A stretch of 64,000 nucleotides of DNA from JBHHUI01 sp965248775. Its GTDB lineage: Bacteria > Chloroflexota > Anaerolineae > Anaerolineales > JBHHUI01. This document shows positions 1-7,410 of this stretch, one piece after another. The notes under the pieces are model-generated. The model saw only the letters and a program-made list of their open reading frames with translations. It had not been told where the DNA came from and made no database searches. The translations under genes and the position numbers were made by a program. The DNA is taken from assembly GCA_965248775.1 (NCBI GenBank), contig OZ252150.1, positions 3,162,001-3,226,000 of the forward strand, given 5' to 3'. Position 1 is the first letter of the stretch. Every line of letters begins with the position of its first letter.

Positions 1-350
1 GGTGAAGTCGGATTGGATCAATATGAAGTGCGCAGTTGGACCGGTTGGTATCGCCATACCACTCTGGCGATGTGGGCGCATGCTTATCTGGCCGCGATAC
101 GAACGACCACGCCAAGCCACGAAGCGCTGAAAAAGGGGGCGTTGTTGTCAGCGACGCGCAACAGTCTTGCGGCGTTCAAGCACCGCCGCGGCCTCTCGTG
201 CGGTTGAGTGTGGCCGAAATCCGGCGATTGCTCTGGCGTCTAGTGTTGCGCGTGCAGCAGACCGCTCAGGAGATCCTCGCCTGGTCGCATTGGCGTCGCC
301 ATCATCAGGCCGTCGCCAGGTTCTATCATTACAAACGTCGTGGTGCATCA
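1..350 (+). pseudogene. Transposase 3' end, frameshifted (IS701-like)
   Basis: The window opens inside a transposase coding frame. Bases 1-207 read a segment with DQYEVRSWTGWYRH, which resembles the C-terminal part of IS701/IS4-type DDE transposases. Around base 200 that frame stops, and the homologous continuation (VRLSVAEIRRLLWRL, ending near KRRG) is read in another frame from about 195 to 350. One indel therefore separates the two halves and the gene is broken. The short palindromic stretch at 361-377 (ACTGTAGTAC) probably marks the right end of the element, which abuts the stop codon of the antiporter on the opposite strand. The 5' end lies outside the window. The family call is by recognition of the motif only. 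Confidence 0.6.
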
Positions 351-373
351 CTCATTTATCTACAACTGTAGTA

Positions 374-1591
374 CTAGGCGCCGGGGGCCTCAACCGACTC
401 CGGTCGGCCGCTGGTCTTTGGGTAGAGCGCGCGCAGCATGATGGGGGTGAGCAGTGTTGTCGCCAGTATCATGAGCACCACGCTGGCGAAGACCTCTTCG
501 CCAATCAGGCCGGCGTTCAGCCCCACGGCAGCCACAATGAGCCCGACCTCGCCGCGGGAGGTCATGCCTACCCCCATCCGCAAGGCCTCGCCGTTGGAGA
601 AGCCCCCCAGGCGAGCGCCAATCCCGGAGCCGACCACCTTGGAGAGCACGGCCACGACGATGATGAGCAGCGCGAAGGGCAGGCCGCCAATACCCAGCGT
701 GCGGACGTTGGCCTCCAGGCCGATGTTGACAAAGAAGACCGGCACCAGCCACACGTAAGCCAGGGTGTACATCTCCCGCTCGATGGTCTGGCGCAGCGGC
801 GTGCGGGCGAAGAGCAGCCCGGCCAGGAAAGCTCCGGTGATGGCCGCCACGCCCCCCAGGGCTTCGGCCGCCCAGGCGTAGAACAGGATGACCACTACCA
901 CTAGGCCCATCGTCCCCTTGCTGATGGGGAGCCGATCTATCAAAGCGCTTAGGCGCGGAATGAACCGTGCCCCCAGCCAAGTGGCCAGGCCCAGAAAAGC
1001 GGCCATCTTTAGCAGCACCCACAAAACGGCGGCACCTCCGCCCCCGCCGCCCACTAGGGCAATAAAGATTGAGAGCAGCAGAATCACCAACACGTCGTCC
1101 ACTATAGCCGCGCCCAGCAGAGTCACGCCCACCCGGCTGCGCAATACCCCCAGTTCCATTAGAGTCTGGGCCGAGATGCTGACGCTGGTGGCAGCCAGCA
1201 CCAGGCCGATGAGGATGCTGGCTTGCAGTTCAAAGCCAAAGGGCAGCGTCACCGCTACCCCCAGAGCCACCGGTGCTGCCACACCCATGATCCCGGCTAA
1301 CACCGCCGGCCGCCCGGCGCGTACCATCGCATCGAAGTCCACCTCCAGACCGGCGATGAACATCAGAAACAGAACGCCCAAATGGGCCAGCTGGCTGATG
1401 GTCTCCCCCAGATGTTCCTCGCCGAACACCGGCCAGTGCAGCATGTCCAGCAGCGTGGGGCCCAGGAGCAGGCCAGCCAGCAGCTCACCCAGGACGGCAG
1501 GCTGCCCCATGCGGGCGCTCAGGTATCCGGCCCCCTTGGCAGCCACGACGATGAAGGCCAGGGCCAGCAGGAATTGCAGCAGTGGATCCAC
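374..1591 (-). CDS. Cation:proton antiporter, CPA2 family (KefB/NapA-like)
   Basis: A 405-residue integral membrane protein that should exchange Na+ or K+ for H+ across the cytoplasmic membrane. Nearly the whole length is hydrophobic, with 11-13 predicted membrane segments. The family landmarks are visible: GLEVDFD at residues 81-87, a Ser/Thr-rich helix near 132-145, and the paired aspartates D165-D166 in AAIVDDVLVI, which correspond to the ion-binding pair of NapA-type exchangers. There is no C-terminal RCK/TrkA domain, so it is a membrane-only form. It lies 20 bp downstream of a close paralogue in the same orientation, so the two look like a tandem duplication transcribed together. Its stop codon overlaps the presumed end of an upstream-window transposon. 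The exact ion cannot be read from sequence. Confidence 0.9.
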   Translation of the reverse strand: MDPLLQFLLALAFIVVAAKGAGYLSARMGQPAVLGELLAGLLLGPTLLDMLHWPVFGEEHLGETISQLAHLGVLFLMFIAGLEVDFDAMVRAGRPAVLAGIMGVAAPVALGVAVTLPFGFELQASILIGLVLAATSVSISAQTLMELGVLRSRVGVTLLGAAIVDDVLVILLLSIFIALVGGGGGGAAVLWVLLKMAAFLGLATWLGARFIPRLSALIDRLPISKGTMGLVVVVILFYAWAAEALGGVAAITGAFLAGLLFARTPLRQTIEREMYTLAYVWLVPVFFVNIGLEANVRTLGIGGLPFALLIIVVAVLSKVVGSGIGARLGGFSNGEALRMGVGMTSRGEVGLIVAAVGLNAGLIGEEVFASVVLMILATTLLTPIMLRALYPKTSGRPESVEAPGA

Positions 1592-1611
1592 TTACTCACG
1601 CTCCTTATGTG

Positions 1612-2856
1612 TCACGGTTGCTCTCCTTCGGAGGATATGCCAGCTGGCGGATCGACTGGCCGCAGGCTGGGTTGGGCAAACAGGGCGCGCAGCAGCAGCG
1701 GAGTGACTAAGGTGGTAAAGATGACCATGATCACCACCGTGGCGAAGATTTCCGGCCCTATCAAGCCCTCTAGCAGCCCCAGGTCAGCGACGATCAGCGC
1801 AACTTCGGCGCGCGGAACCATCCCGGCCCCCAAGCGCAGCGCCTCCTGGGTGGAGAAGCCACCCAGGCGCGCGCCCAGGCCGCTGCCCACGATCTTGCTA
1901 AGGACGGCCACCAGACAGATCACGACTACGAAAATCCACGAACCGGTGCCCAATTCCCGCGCATTCACCTCCAGCCCGATGTTGACGAAGAAGATCGGCA
2001 CGAACAGCGCGTACGCCAGCGTATGTATTCCCGTTTCAATTTGCTCACGGAAGTGCGTGCGCCCGAACAGCAGTCCGGCCAGAAACGCGCCGGTGATAGC
2101 CGCCATGCCACCCCATACTTCGGCTGCCCAGGCGTAGAACAACACGGTTACGAGAACCAGCGCCAACAGGCCCTGGCTGATGGGCAGCACGGCCACGCGC
2201 TGCGCCAGGCGAGGAATGAAGCGCAGACCGGCGATGGTTGCCAGGCCCAGGTACAGCCCCATGCGCACAACTACCCAGGCCGCTCCGGCCAGCCCGGCGC
2301 TGCTTCCCGCGTCGACGACCAGCCCAACGAAGATTGAAAGCAGCAAGATGACCAGTAGATCGTCGAACACGACTGCGCCGAGCAGCGCCACTCCCACGCG
2401 ACTGCGGAGCACCTTGAGTTCCAACAGCGTTTGCGCCGAAATGCTGACGCTGGTCGCGGCCAGGATCAACCCGGCGAACAGGCCGGCCTGGGGCGCAAAG
2501 CCGAACAGGGTCGCGGCACCCCAGCCCATTAGCACCGGGAAGACGACGCCCAGTGCCCCGGCCAGCGCCGAGACTTTTCCCGTCTGTTTCAATTGGCCCA
2601 GGTCCACCTCCAGGCCGGCCATAAACATCAGGAAGACGACGCCCAACTCGCCGAGTTGGGAAATGGTCTCGCCCAAATGCGCATCGGCGAACAACGGTAG
2701 GTGAACAAAGTCCAGCAGCGTTGGCCCCAACAACAGGCCAGCAAGCAGTTCACCCAGGACGGACGGCTGACCGAGACGGGTGCTGAGATACCCGGCGGCT
2801 TTTGCCGCGAAAATGATGATGACGAGCGCGAGTGACAATTGTAGAAAAGGTGACAT
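1612..2856 (-). CDS. Cation:proton antiporter, CPA2 family, tandem paralogue
   Basis: A 414-residue paralogue of the following gene, matching it along its length (AAGYLSTRLGQ..VLGELLAGLLLGPTLLD at the N terminus). It has the same landmarks: GLEVDLG from residue 81, the aspartate pair D165-D166 in VVFDDLLVI, and a conserved NIGLEVN segment before the last helices. It should act as a cation/H+ exchanger in the cytoplasmic membrane. It ends 20 bp before the next antiporter starts, consistent with one transcript. The gene directly upstream is only a scrap of a P-type ATPase, so this gene may have lost its original promoter or may be read from one within the scrap. Whether the two products act as homodimers or mix is unknown. 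Confidence 0.9.
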   Translation of the reverse strand: MSPFLQLSLALVIIIFAAKAAGYLSTRLGQPSVLGELLAGLLLGPTLLDFVHLPLFADAHLGETISQLGELGVVFLMFMAGLEVDLGQLKQTGKVSALAGALGVVFPVLMGWGAATLFGFAPQAGLFAGLILAATSVSISAQTLLELKVLRSRVGVALLGAVVFDDLLVILLLSIFVGLVVDAGSSAGLAGAAWVVVRMGLYLGLATIAGLRFIPRLAQRVAVLPISQGLLALVLVTVLFYAWAAEVWGGMAAITGAFLAGLLFGRTHFREQIETGIHTLAYALFVPIFFVNIGLEVNARELGTGSWIFVVVICLVAVLSKIVGSGLGARLGGFSTQEALRLGAGMVPRAEVALIVADLGLLEGLIGPEIFATVVIMVIFTTLVTPLLLRALFAQPSLRPVDPPAGISSEGEQP

Positions 2857-2887
2857 GGGTTATGAACTTTTACAAATCAAGTCTTCT

Positions 2888-3055
2888 CTAATCCTTCTTC
2901 CCAAACCAACCACGCCGCTCCATCCACTTCGCCAGTTCCAGCACGGGCGAGACCGTGAAGGCCGGAGCGATGACGATCAGCCAAACCACCAGCGGTAGGC
3001 TAAAAGTGCCGAACGGCGCGTGTAGGAAGGGCACGTAGACGACCAGGGCTAGCCT
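2888..3055 (-). pseudogene. C-terminal remnant of a cation-transporting P-type ATPase
   Basis: A frame on the minus strand from about 3055 to a TAG at 2888-2890 reads ALVVYVPFL, then HAPFGTFSLP, and ends in ELAKWMERRGWFG plus a few residues. This pattern (VYVPFL, a phenylalanine-glycine-threonine turn, two hydrophobic segments and a terminal ELxKWxxR) is the usual C terminus of Ca2+/cation P-type ATPases. No other part of the ATPase is present. It is joined directly to the truncated 3' part of the broken antiporter, so a deletion probably removed the end of one gene and most of the other. Confidence 0.6.
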
Positions 3056-3822
3056 GTTCAATCATGAAGCGAATGTGCAGGCCGTTCGATATGTGACGGT
3101 TTACCACCGTTGATCCCATGACCATGGTTGTCAATATGAGTGAAAAGCCTAGCGACTGGGAAAGGCCCACACACAGAAACACAAAACCGATAGAAACGGC
3201 CATGGCATCGTGGTGTCCTTTCATGCCGTACATGATGAAATCGAGCAGCCAGCCCATCGTTAACCCCAATAGCATCGAGCCGCCGATTTCGATCAGGGGT
3301 AGCTCCAAGACTTGCACCAGGGAGGGCATCCCAGCTCCTGTCAGAAAAAACTCCGCCAGGCTTGCTGCGATGCTAAAGAGCACTAAGGCCAGGGCGTCGT
3401 CCGTAGCCGCCGGAGCGGTTGCGGATGAAATAGCGCCGAAGATAAGTGCGGTTGCCCAGTTCTGAGTGACGGCGTAGACGCCTACTGTAACGAGCGCGAA
3501 AGCGCCGAAAGCCTCGAACAGAAGAATGAAAGCGATGCTTGCGTCCCAACGAGCGTAACTCGATGAAGAGCAGGTGGCTGCCGATGTTAAAGCCGATCAG
3601 CCCTAACGCGATTTCGCTGATAAACGTCAGTTCATCAGCTATCTCCAGAGGAACGACGTTTAGAAACGATGAGCCTAGGAGAGTGCCGGTGACGATGTAT
3701 CCGACTACCTGGGGAATGCCAAACCTTTGGAATACTTTGCTTCCGAGAAAGGCTACAGCAATGATCAGTCCGATGATCGTCAGGATATCGGGTTCGTAAT
3801 GGATGCCAAGCGCTTCAAGCAT
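3050..3822 (-). pseudogene. Broken CPA2 antiporter (third copy), frameshifted and truncated
   Basis: The start codon at 3822 opens a CPA2-type membrane protein (KVFQRFGIPQVVGYIVTG, then IALGLIGFNIGSHL). The frame holds until about 3540, then the homologous sequence (FILLFEAFGAFALVTVGVYA, then SSATAPAAT) continues in another frame that runs to about 3050. There the antiporter sequence stops in mid-helix and is replaced by the tail of a P-type ATPase. The final core helices are missing, so no working exchanger can be made. This copy is more distant from the two intact downstream antiporters than they are from each other. The N-terminal half could still be translated as a 149-residue product of doubtful use. 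Confidence 0.7.
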
Positions 3823-3861
3823 GGGATTTTATTTGAGCCTCAGTAGCGATCTTGGTCGTTT

Positions 3862-4392
3862 TCAAGTTTGGTCGCGTTGGGATGAGTATAGCAAAGCCGC
3901 GAGAAGCGTTTTTGAGTCTCGGATTTCGTTCCTTCCAATCATTGCGAGTAGCTCGACAAAAGGAAGTTTCACGACTTCAATCTCTTCGTCCGCGTCCTTT
4001 GGGAGCGGTGCAGACGAAAGACCCGTAGCGAGAAATAGGTGCATGAGCTCCGAGGAATAGCCGGGTGCCAGGAAGAATTTCCCCATCAGTTGCAGCCTCT
4101 CGGCCTGCATGCCAATTTCCTCACGCAGTTCACGTGCAGCCGTTTCGTCCGCAGGTTCGGATGGCTCTACTGTTCCAGCAGGAATCTCTAAGAGTAGCTC
4201 CTCGACGGCATGTCGGTATTGACGCACCATATAGACATGTTCCCCTTCGTCGATGGGTAGCATCGCCACACCCCCATTGTGGACGATAACTTCCCAGGGC
4301 GCGCTGCCGCCATCCGGAAGTGCCACCTTATCGACACGCAGATTGAGTACCCGCCCCTGATAAATCTCTTCTGATGAAATGATATCCAGCAT
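3862..4392 (-). CDS. Nudix hydrolase, ADP-ribose pyrophosphatase type
   Basis: A 176-residue Nudix protein. The Nudix box spans residues 73-95 (GTVEPSE..., then RELREEIGM), which fits GX5EX7REUXEEXGU exactly, including the catalytic metal-binding glutamates. The upstream strand with VxMVRQYRHAV and the downstream APGYSSE are typical of ADP-sugar pyrophosphatases of the NudF group, which split ADP-ribose into AMP and ribose 5-phosphate. I chose the ATG at 4392 because a GAGG lies six bases before it; the TTG at 4404 lacks such a site. It stands alone between the broken antiporter and a divergently unrelated LysM gene in the same orientation. Substrate within the family is an inference. Confidence 0.85.
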   Translation of the reverse strand: MLDIISSEEIYQGRVLNLRVDKVALPDGGSAPWEVIVHNGGVAMLPIDEGEHVYMVRQYRHAVEELLLEIPAGTVEPSEPADETAARELREEIGMQAERLQLMGKFFLAPGYSSELMHLFLATGLSSAPLPKDADEEIEVVKLPFVELLAMIGRNEIRDSKTLLAALLYSSQRDQT

Positions 4393-4477
4393 GCTAAGCC
4401 TCAATTAAAGAGCGAGGCCCCGCCGTTTTCTTCGCTACGGCGAGGCCGTTGACTATTATCGATCGGAAAGTGTCTGA

Positions 4478-5161
4478 CTACGTTGCCGGGATGGTCAGAA
4501 CCTGACCTGGGAAGACGGTGTATGGTGATGCAAGGCTATTTGCTGCTGCGAGCACGTCGAAGGCCATACCGTAATTGAGTGCGATGCGGAAAAGATTATC
4601 GCCAGGCTGCACAACATATGTGGTCTGAGCAGTCTCAGCCGATCCGGGCACAGGATCGCCGGCAGCCGGAATGTTAAGGACCTGACCTGGTTGGATGTTA
4701 TTTGAATCGACACCGGGATTGGCCGCTATCAGTGCTTGTGGGTCAAGCCCGTGATTGCGGGCGATCTGGTAGATCCAGTCGCCGGACTGCACCGTGTAAG
4801 TTGTCGGATTGGCCGGTGCTGCTTTTGGTTCCACGGGGACAGCGGTTGCCTCTGGTGCTGTCTCTTCCGCCGGGGGTGGCTCAGTCTCCTCAGCCACGGG
4901 TGGCTCACCGCCACCACCCACGCCGGTGTCCTCCATAGCCTCAGCAGTTTGGGTCATTTGGCCCTGCTCGAGCAGAGCGTTCATAGTTGCTTCCTGGTCA
5001 ACAACTACCTCTGGAGCGGTCTCCCCTCCGCCTTCTTCTGCGCTGGCATCTTCGGGGAGTGTTTCGGTTGTAGCGGAGCGGGTGCAGGCTGCCAGTACAA
5101 GCATGCCAACGGAAAGCAAAATGAGCAGCTGCCGTCCACGTCGCCGTGATGTGAGTTTCAT
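4478..5161 (-). CDS. Lipoprotein with two LysM domains
   Basis: A 227-residue secreted lipoprotein. The start at 5161 is set by AGGAGG six bases upstream; an ATG-less extension to 5224 is ignored. Residues 1-27 form a signal peptide with an Arg-rich n-region and lipobox LAAC (Cys near 26). An acidic, Pro/Glu-rich linker follows to about residue 120. Then come two LysM domains, each of about 45 residues: YTVQSGDWIYQIARNHGLDP and YVVQPGDNLFRIALNYGM, each ending in PGQVL(N/T)IPA. LysM domains bind N-acetylglucosamine-containing glycans such as peptidoglycan, so the protein probably tethers or decorates the cell envelope. No catalytic domain is present. Neighbours give no further clue to its role. 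Confidence 0.85.
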   Translation of the reverse strand: MKLTSRRRGRQLLILLSVGMLVLAACTRSATTETLPEDASAEEGGGETAPEVVVDQEATMNALLEQGQMTQTAEAMEDTGVGGGGEPPVAEETEPPPAEETAPEATAVPVEPKAAPANPTTYTVQSGDWIYQIARNHGLDPQALIAANPGVDSNNIQPGQVLNIPAAGDPVPGSAETAQTTYVVQPGDNLFRIALNYGMAFDVLAAANSLASPYTVFPGQVLTIPAT

Positions 5162-5275
5162 AGCCGTCCTCCTGGACAAATGAATGTCCCCATGGCCTCT
5201 CTGGGTGAAAACATAATACGACACATAGGCACAATCATAGCCAAGTCCAATATCTTATGCAAATGGGGTACAGGC

Positions 5276-5698
5276 CTATTCGTCATCCGGGTCAATGGCG
5301 CCGGGTTGCTCCAAAGCAAGCACTTCGCCGTGGTAATCGACGGTAATTCGGAAGCCTAGCATGCCCAACCACTGCTGCGCGCCAGTCGGCAAGCCTGCTT
5401 CGATCAGCTTTTTCATATGCTCATCCAGATTTTTTATCGACGAATCGATCATCGCCTTACTGAACAGATCATCTTTACCGATCATTTTTAATGCGCTCTC
5501 GGTGACAAAATCCTTATTGGCGAGAATTTGTTCGCGCAATTGGTGCAAAACAGCCTGATCAACGCGCTCGGCAGCAACATGGTGTTTGAACCCATCATCG
5601 TCAATAACATAATGGGCCTCTTCGCCAATCAGGGCGACTCCGGCGACAGCTCCAACCTCGTTGAATACGAGGCCCTCGAAAAGGGCTTTTCTACTCAT
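5276..5698 (-). CDS. Conserved-looking soluble protein of unknown function
   Basis: A 140-residue protein that I do not recognise. It is soluble, mixed alpha/beta in character and acidic at the C terminus (IDPDDE). There is no signal peptide or membrane segment. The N-terminal 45 residues look like a small beta-rich unit (FNEVGAVAGVALIGEEAHYV), followed by helices (ESALKMIGKDDLFSKAMIDS) and a final strand pair (GFRITVDYHGEVLALE). Codon use matches the neighbours and the frame is closed cleanly on both sides, so it is likely a real gene. The ATG at 5698 has no strong ribosome binding site. It lies between the LysM lipoprotein and the DUF3105 gene with the same orientation, but gaps of about 60-110 bp leave operon structure open. 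Confidence 0.6.
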   Translation of the reverse strand: MSRKALFEGLVFNEVGAVAGVALIGEEAHYVIDDDGFKHHVAAERVDQAVLHQLREQILANKDFVTESALKMIGKDDLFSKAMIDSSIKNLDEHMKKLIEAGLPTGAQQWLGMLGFRITVDYHGEVLALEQPGAIDPDDE

Positions 5699-5758
5699 AC
5701 TTGACGCCGGGGATGATGGTGCACGCCATCTTTTCGGCTACTCAATCGAATGATCTAC

Positions 5759-6403
5759 TTAGGCCCCGCAGGGGATCGTTTCGGGTCCGCGATCTTCATA
5801 GCGCAAAAAGAAATTTTTGAGTGTTTCAGTATCAAATTCTTCGAGATCGAGTTGTTGTCCCCAACTTAATATGGAAAGTTGAGTTTCCATCCCACGCGAA
5901 TAGGGCAGCACAACCAGACGTTTTTCCCCGCAACGGGTCGCGGGCGCGTCGTCGTAGAAATCACGTAATTGATCTAATAAGTCCGTGCAGCCGTCCGGGC
6001 AGTTATAGAGGATATTTACGCCACCATGCTCCAGACTGTGTACCCAATTACCTTCCGGTACCGTTTCTTCATAGAAACCGTAAGGAAGCGGGGAGCCATA
6101 GTGATTACCAGAGGAGGGTGGTGAGTGAACAAAATTTAGCGGTGTTCCATCGGGCAAGTGCTGGCGGCCCTCAACCAGAATGTTTTGTTCATCTGGATGG
6201 GACGTAGGGCGGTCGCCGATGCCACTCTGCGAGACGGTAAATATAATGATGGCAACAACTATCAATCCTGCGATGCCCCAGACTGCCAAGCGAAGCCGCC
6301 CTTGACGCTTGCGCTGTGCCTGGCGCTCCTGACGTTTGCTCTGCCGACCGGTGGATGTCTTATGAGGTGGTGGCTGGCGCTTCTTCTTTCTTTTTTTGCT
6401 CAT
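5759..6403 (-). CDS. DUF3105 family membrane-anchored protein
   Basis: A 214-residue protein. Residues 1-30 are extremely basic (MSKKRKKKRQPPPH and RQSKRQERQAQRKRQ), followed by one transmembrane helix near residues 38-58 and an extracytoplasmic domain. That domain carries the DUF3105 hallmarks: a conserved SPPSSGNHYG segment, HSLEHGGV with two histidines, and a following pair of cysteines (NCPDGC). The function of DUF3105 is not established. The motifs suggest a metal or redox site outside the membrane, but this is inference. The start at 6403 has AGGAG eight bases upstream. The tRNA-Arg gene and its terminator lie upstream, so this gene probably has its own promoter in the AT-rich 6404-6480 stretch. 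Confidence 0.8.
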   Translation of the reverse strand: MSKKRKKKRQPPPHKTSTGRQSKRQERQAQRKRQGRLRLAVWGIAGLIVVAIIIFTVSQSGIGDRPTSHPDEQNILVEGRQHLPDGTPLNFVHSPPSSGNHYGSPLPYGFYEETVPEGNWVHSLEHGGVNILYNCPDGCTDLLDQLRDFYDDAPATRCGEKRLVVLPYSRGMETQLSILSWGQQLDLEEFDTETLKNFFLRYEDRGPETIPCGA

Positions 6404-6500
6404 CAGACTCCTGTTAGTCTATTTTGATTAATTTTCAATATCTGAGAATTGGCTCGGGCCTCGGAAGCCAGGATAATTGCTTTGAGCCTTTAATTTAATA

Positions 6501-6541
6501 AGAGCCGTTACATTCCATTGGAAACGGCTCTCAATTCAGTG
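6501..6541 (-). terminator. Hairpin terminator downstream of tRNA-Arg
   Basis: Arms 6501-6509 and 6533-6541 (AGAGCCGTT / AACGGCTCT) are perfectly complementary, with a second small stem inside the loop (TTCC/GGAA). On the minus strand it directly follows the tRNA-Arg gene and is followed by an AT-rich run (TATTAAATTAAA). The T-tract is weak, so efficiency is uncertain. Confidence 0.6.
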
Positions 6542-6546
6542 GTCTG

Positions 6547-6620
6547 TGCCCTCGGAGAGACTCGAACTCCCGACCCCTTGGTCCGCAACCAAGTGCTCTA
6601 TCCGCTGAGCTACGAGGGCA
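6547..6620 (-). tRNA. tRNA-Arg, anticodon GCG
   Basis: Cloverleaf read on the minus strand: 7-bp acceptor stem (TGCCCTC with GAGGGCA, including the discriminator A), D arm AGCTCAGCGG, anticodon stem CTTGG/CCAAG around the loop TTGCGGA, and T arm with GTTCGAGTC. The anticodon GCG reads the arginine codon CGC. No CCA is encoded. A GCG rather than an inosine-type ACG arginine tRNA is unusual among bacteria in general. Confidence 0.9.
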
Positions 6621-6702
6621 GGCTATTTCGTCGTCATCGACCGTCTCGCAAACATTGTACCAAGTGCGACTGAACGCTGACGATATCTAATTTTTGAAAT
6701 GG

Positions 6703-6791
6703 CGGGGAGGGAGGGATTCGAACCCTCGGTCGAGGTTTCCCCCGACAACCACTTAGCAGGCGGTCCCGTTCGTCCACTCCGGCACCTCCCC
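6703..6791 (-). tRNA. tRNA-Ser, anticodon GCT
   Basis: Minus-strand cloverleaf with acceptor GGGGAGG/CCTCCCC, a D arm typical of serine tRNAs (TGCCGGAGTGG), anticodon stem ACCGC/GTGGT around CTGCTAA, a long variable arm (GTCGGGGG...) and T arm GGTTCGAATCC. The anticodon GCT reads AGC/AGT. A CCA appears to be encoded directly after it at 6700-6702. Confidence 0.93.
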
Positions 6792-6802
6792 GAGATATAT
6801 GG

Positions 6803-6889
6803 CGGAGGGAGAGGGATTCGAACCCTCGGTGGGGTCACCCCCACAGTTGTTTTCAAGACAACCGCCTTCGTCCACTCGGCCATCCCTCC
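6803..6889 (-). tRNA. tRNA-Ser, anticodon TGA
   Basis: Minus-strand cloverleaf with acceptor GGAGGGA/TCCCTCC, D arm TGGCCGAGTGG, anticodon stem GTTGT/ACAAC around CTTGAAA, a long variable arm with GTGGGGG and T arm GGTTCGAATCC. The anticodon TGA reads TCA-type serine codons. CCA is encoded at 6800-6802. It lies 12 bp upstream of the other serine tRNA, so the two are probably processed from one transcript. Confidence 0.93.
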
Positions 6890-6989
6890 ATTGCATGGCC
6901 CCGTGTCGCCGGGCGTCATACCAGATGGCAGTTCGTCCGAGCGCCGCGATTCTACCATGTCCGCTGCGGCCCGGTCAACGAAAAAAGGG

Positions 6990-7355
6990 TTATTCTGTGG
7001 TCGCGACCACAAATGCAACAGCGTGCTCGTGCGTATGACTTATGCTGAGAGACCAGATTGTAAGGCCCATGTCGGCGGCCATTTTCTCTGCCGCACCATG
7101 CAAGACCAGGTGAGGTTGGCTGCGACCATCGCGCACAACTTCGACATCGCGCCAACTGATATCCCCGATGCCACAACCAAAAGCTTTTGCGACTGCTTCC
7201 TTTGCCGCGAAGCGTGCCGCCAGCGAGGGTGTGCGTCCCCCGGCCTGAATCACCTCTTTCTCGGTGAAGAATCGGTCGAAGAAGCGCTGCCCGTGCCGAA
7301 GGATGGCAGCATCAATACGGTGTACTTCGATGATGTCTACGCCGGTACGAATCAT
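6990..7355 (-). CDS. acpS: Holo-[acyl-carrier-protein] synthase
   Basis: A 121-residue AcpS, the usual length. It transfers the 4'-phosphopantetheine group of coenzyme A to acyl carrier protein in the cytoplasm. The two signature motifs are clear: GVDIIEVHRI at residues 5-14, with the metal-binding Asp, and RFAAKEAVAKAFG near 48-60, with the catalytic Glu and Lys. The C-terminal SISHTHEHAVAFVVA matches the conserved end. It is the last gene of a minus-strand run (ugd, two M16 subunits, acpS), 55 bp after the second M16 gene, so co-transcription is likely although the functions differ. Downstream lie the serine tRNA genes in the same orientation. Confidence 0.93.
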   Translation of the reverse strand: MIRTGVDIIEVHRIDAAILRHGQRFFDRFFTEKEVIQAGGRTPSLAARFAAKEAVAKAFGCGIGDISWRDVEVVRDGRSQPHLVLHGAAEKMAADMGLTIWSLSISHTHEHAVAFVVATTE

Positions 7356-7410
7356 CGATTAATAAAAGAGTTGCATTCGAGCACTGTCTTAGCGTGCATT
7401 GAGATCTGCT

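Noticed and set aside
167..2704. Several long plus-strand open frames (for example 167-904, 888-1706, 1382-2137, 2180-2704)
   Set aside because: They are antisense to the two antiporter genes, are rich in Ala/Pro/Arg/Thr as expected for shadows of a GC-rich membrane gene, and have no recognisable domain.
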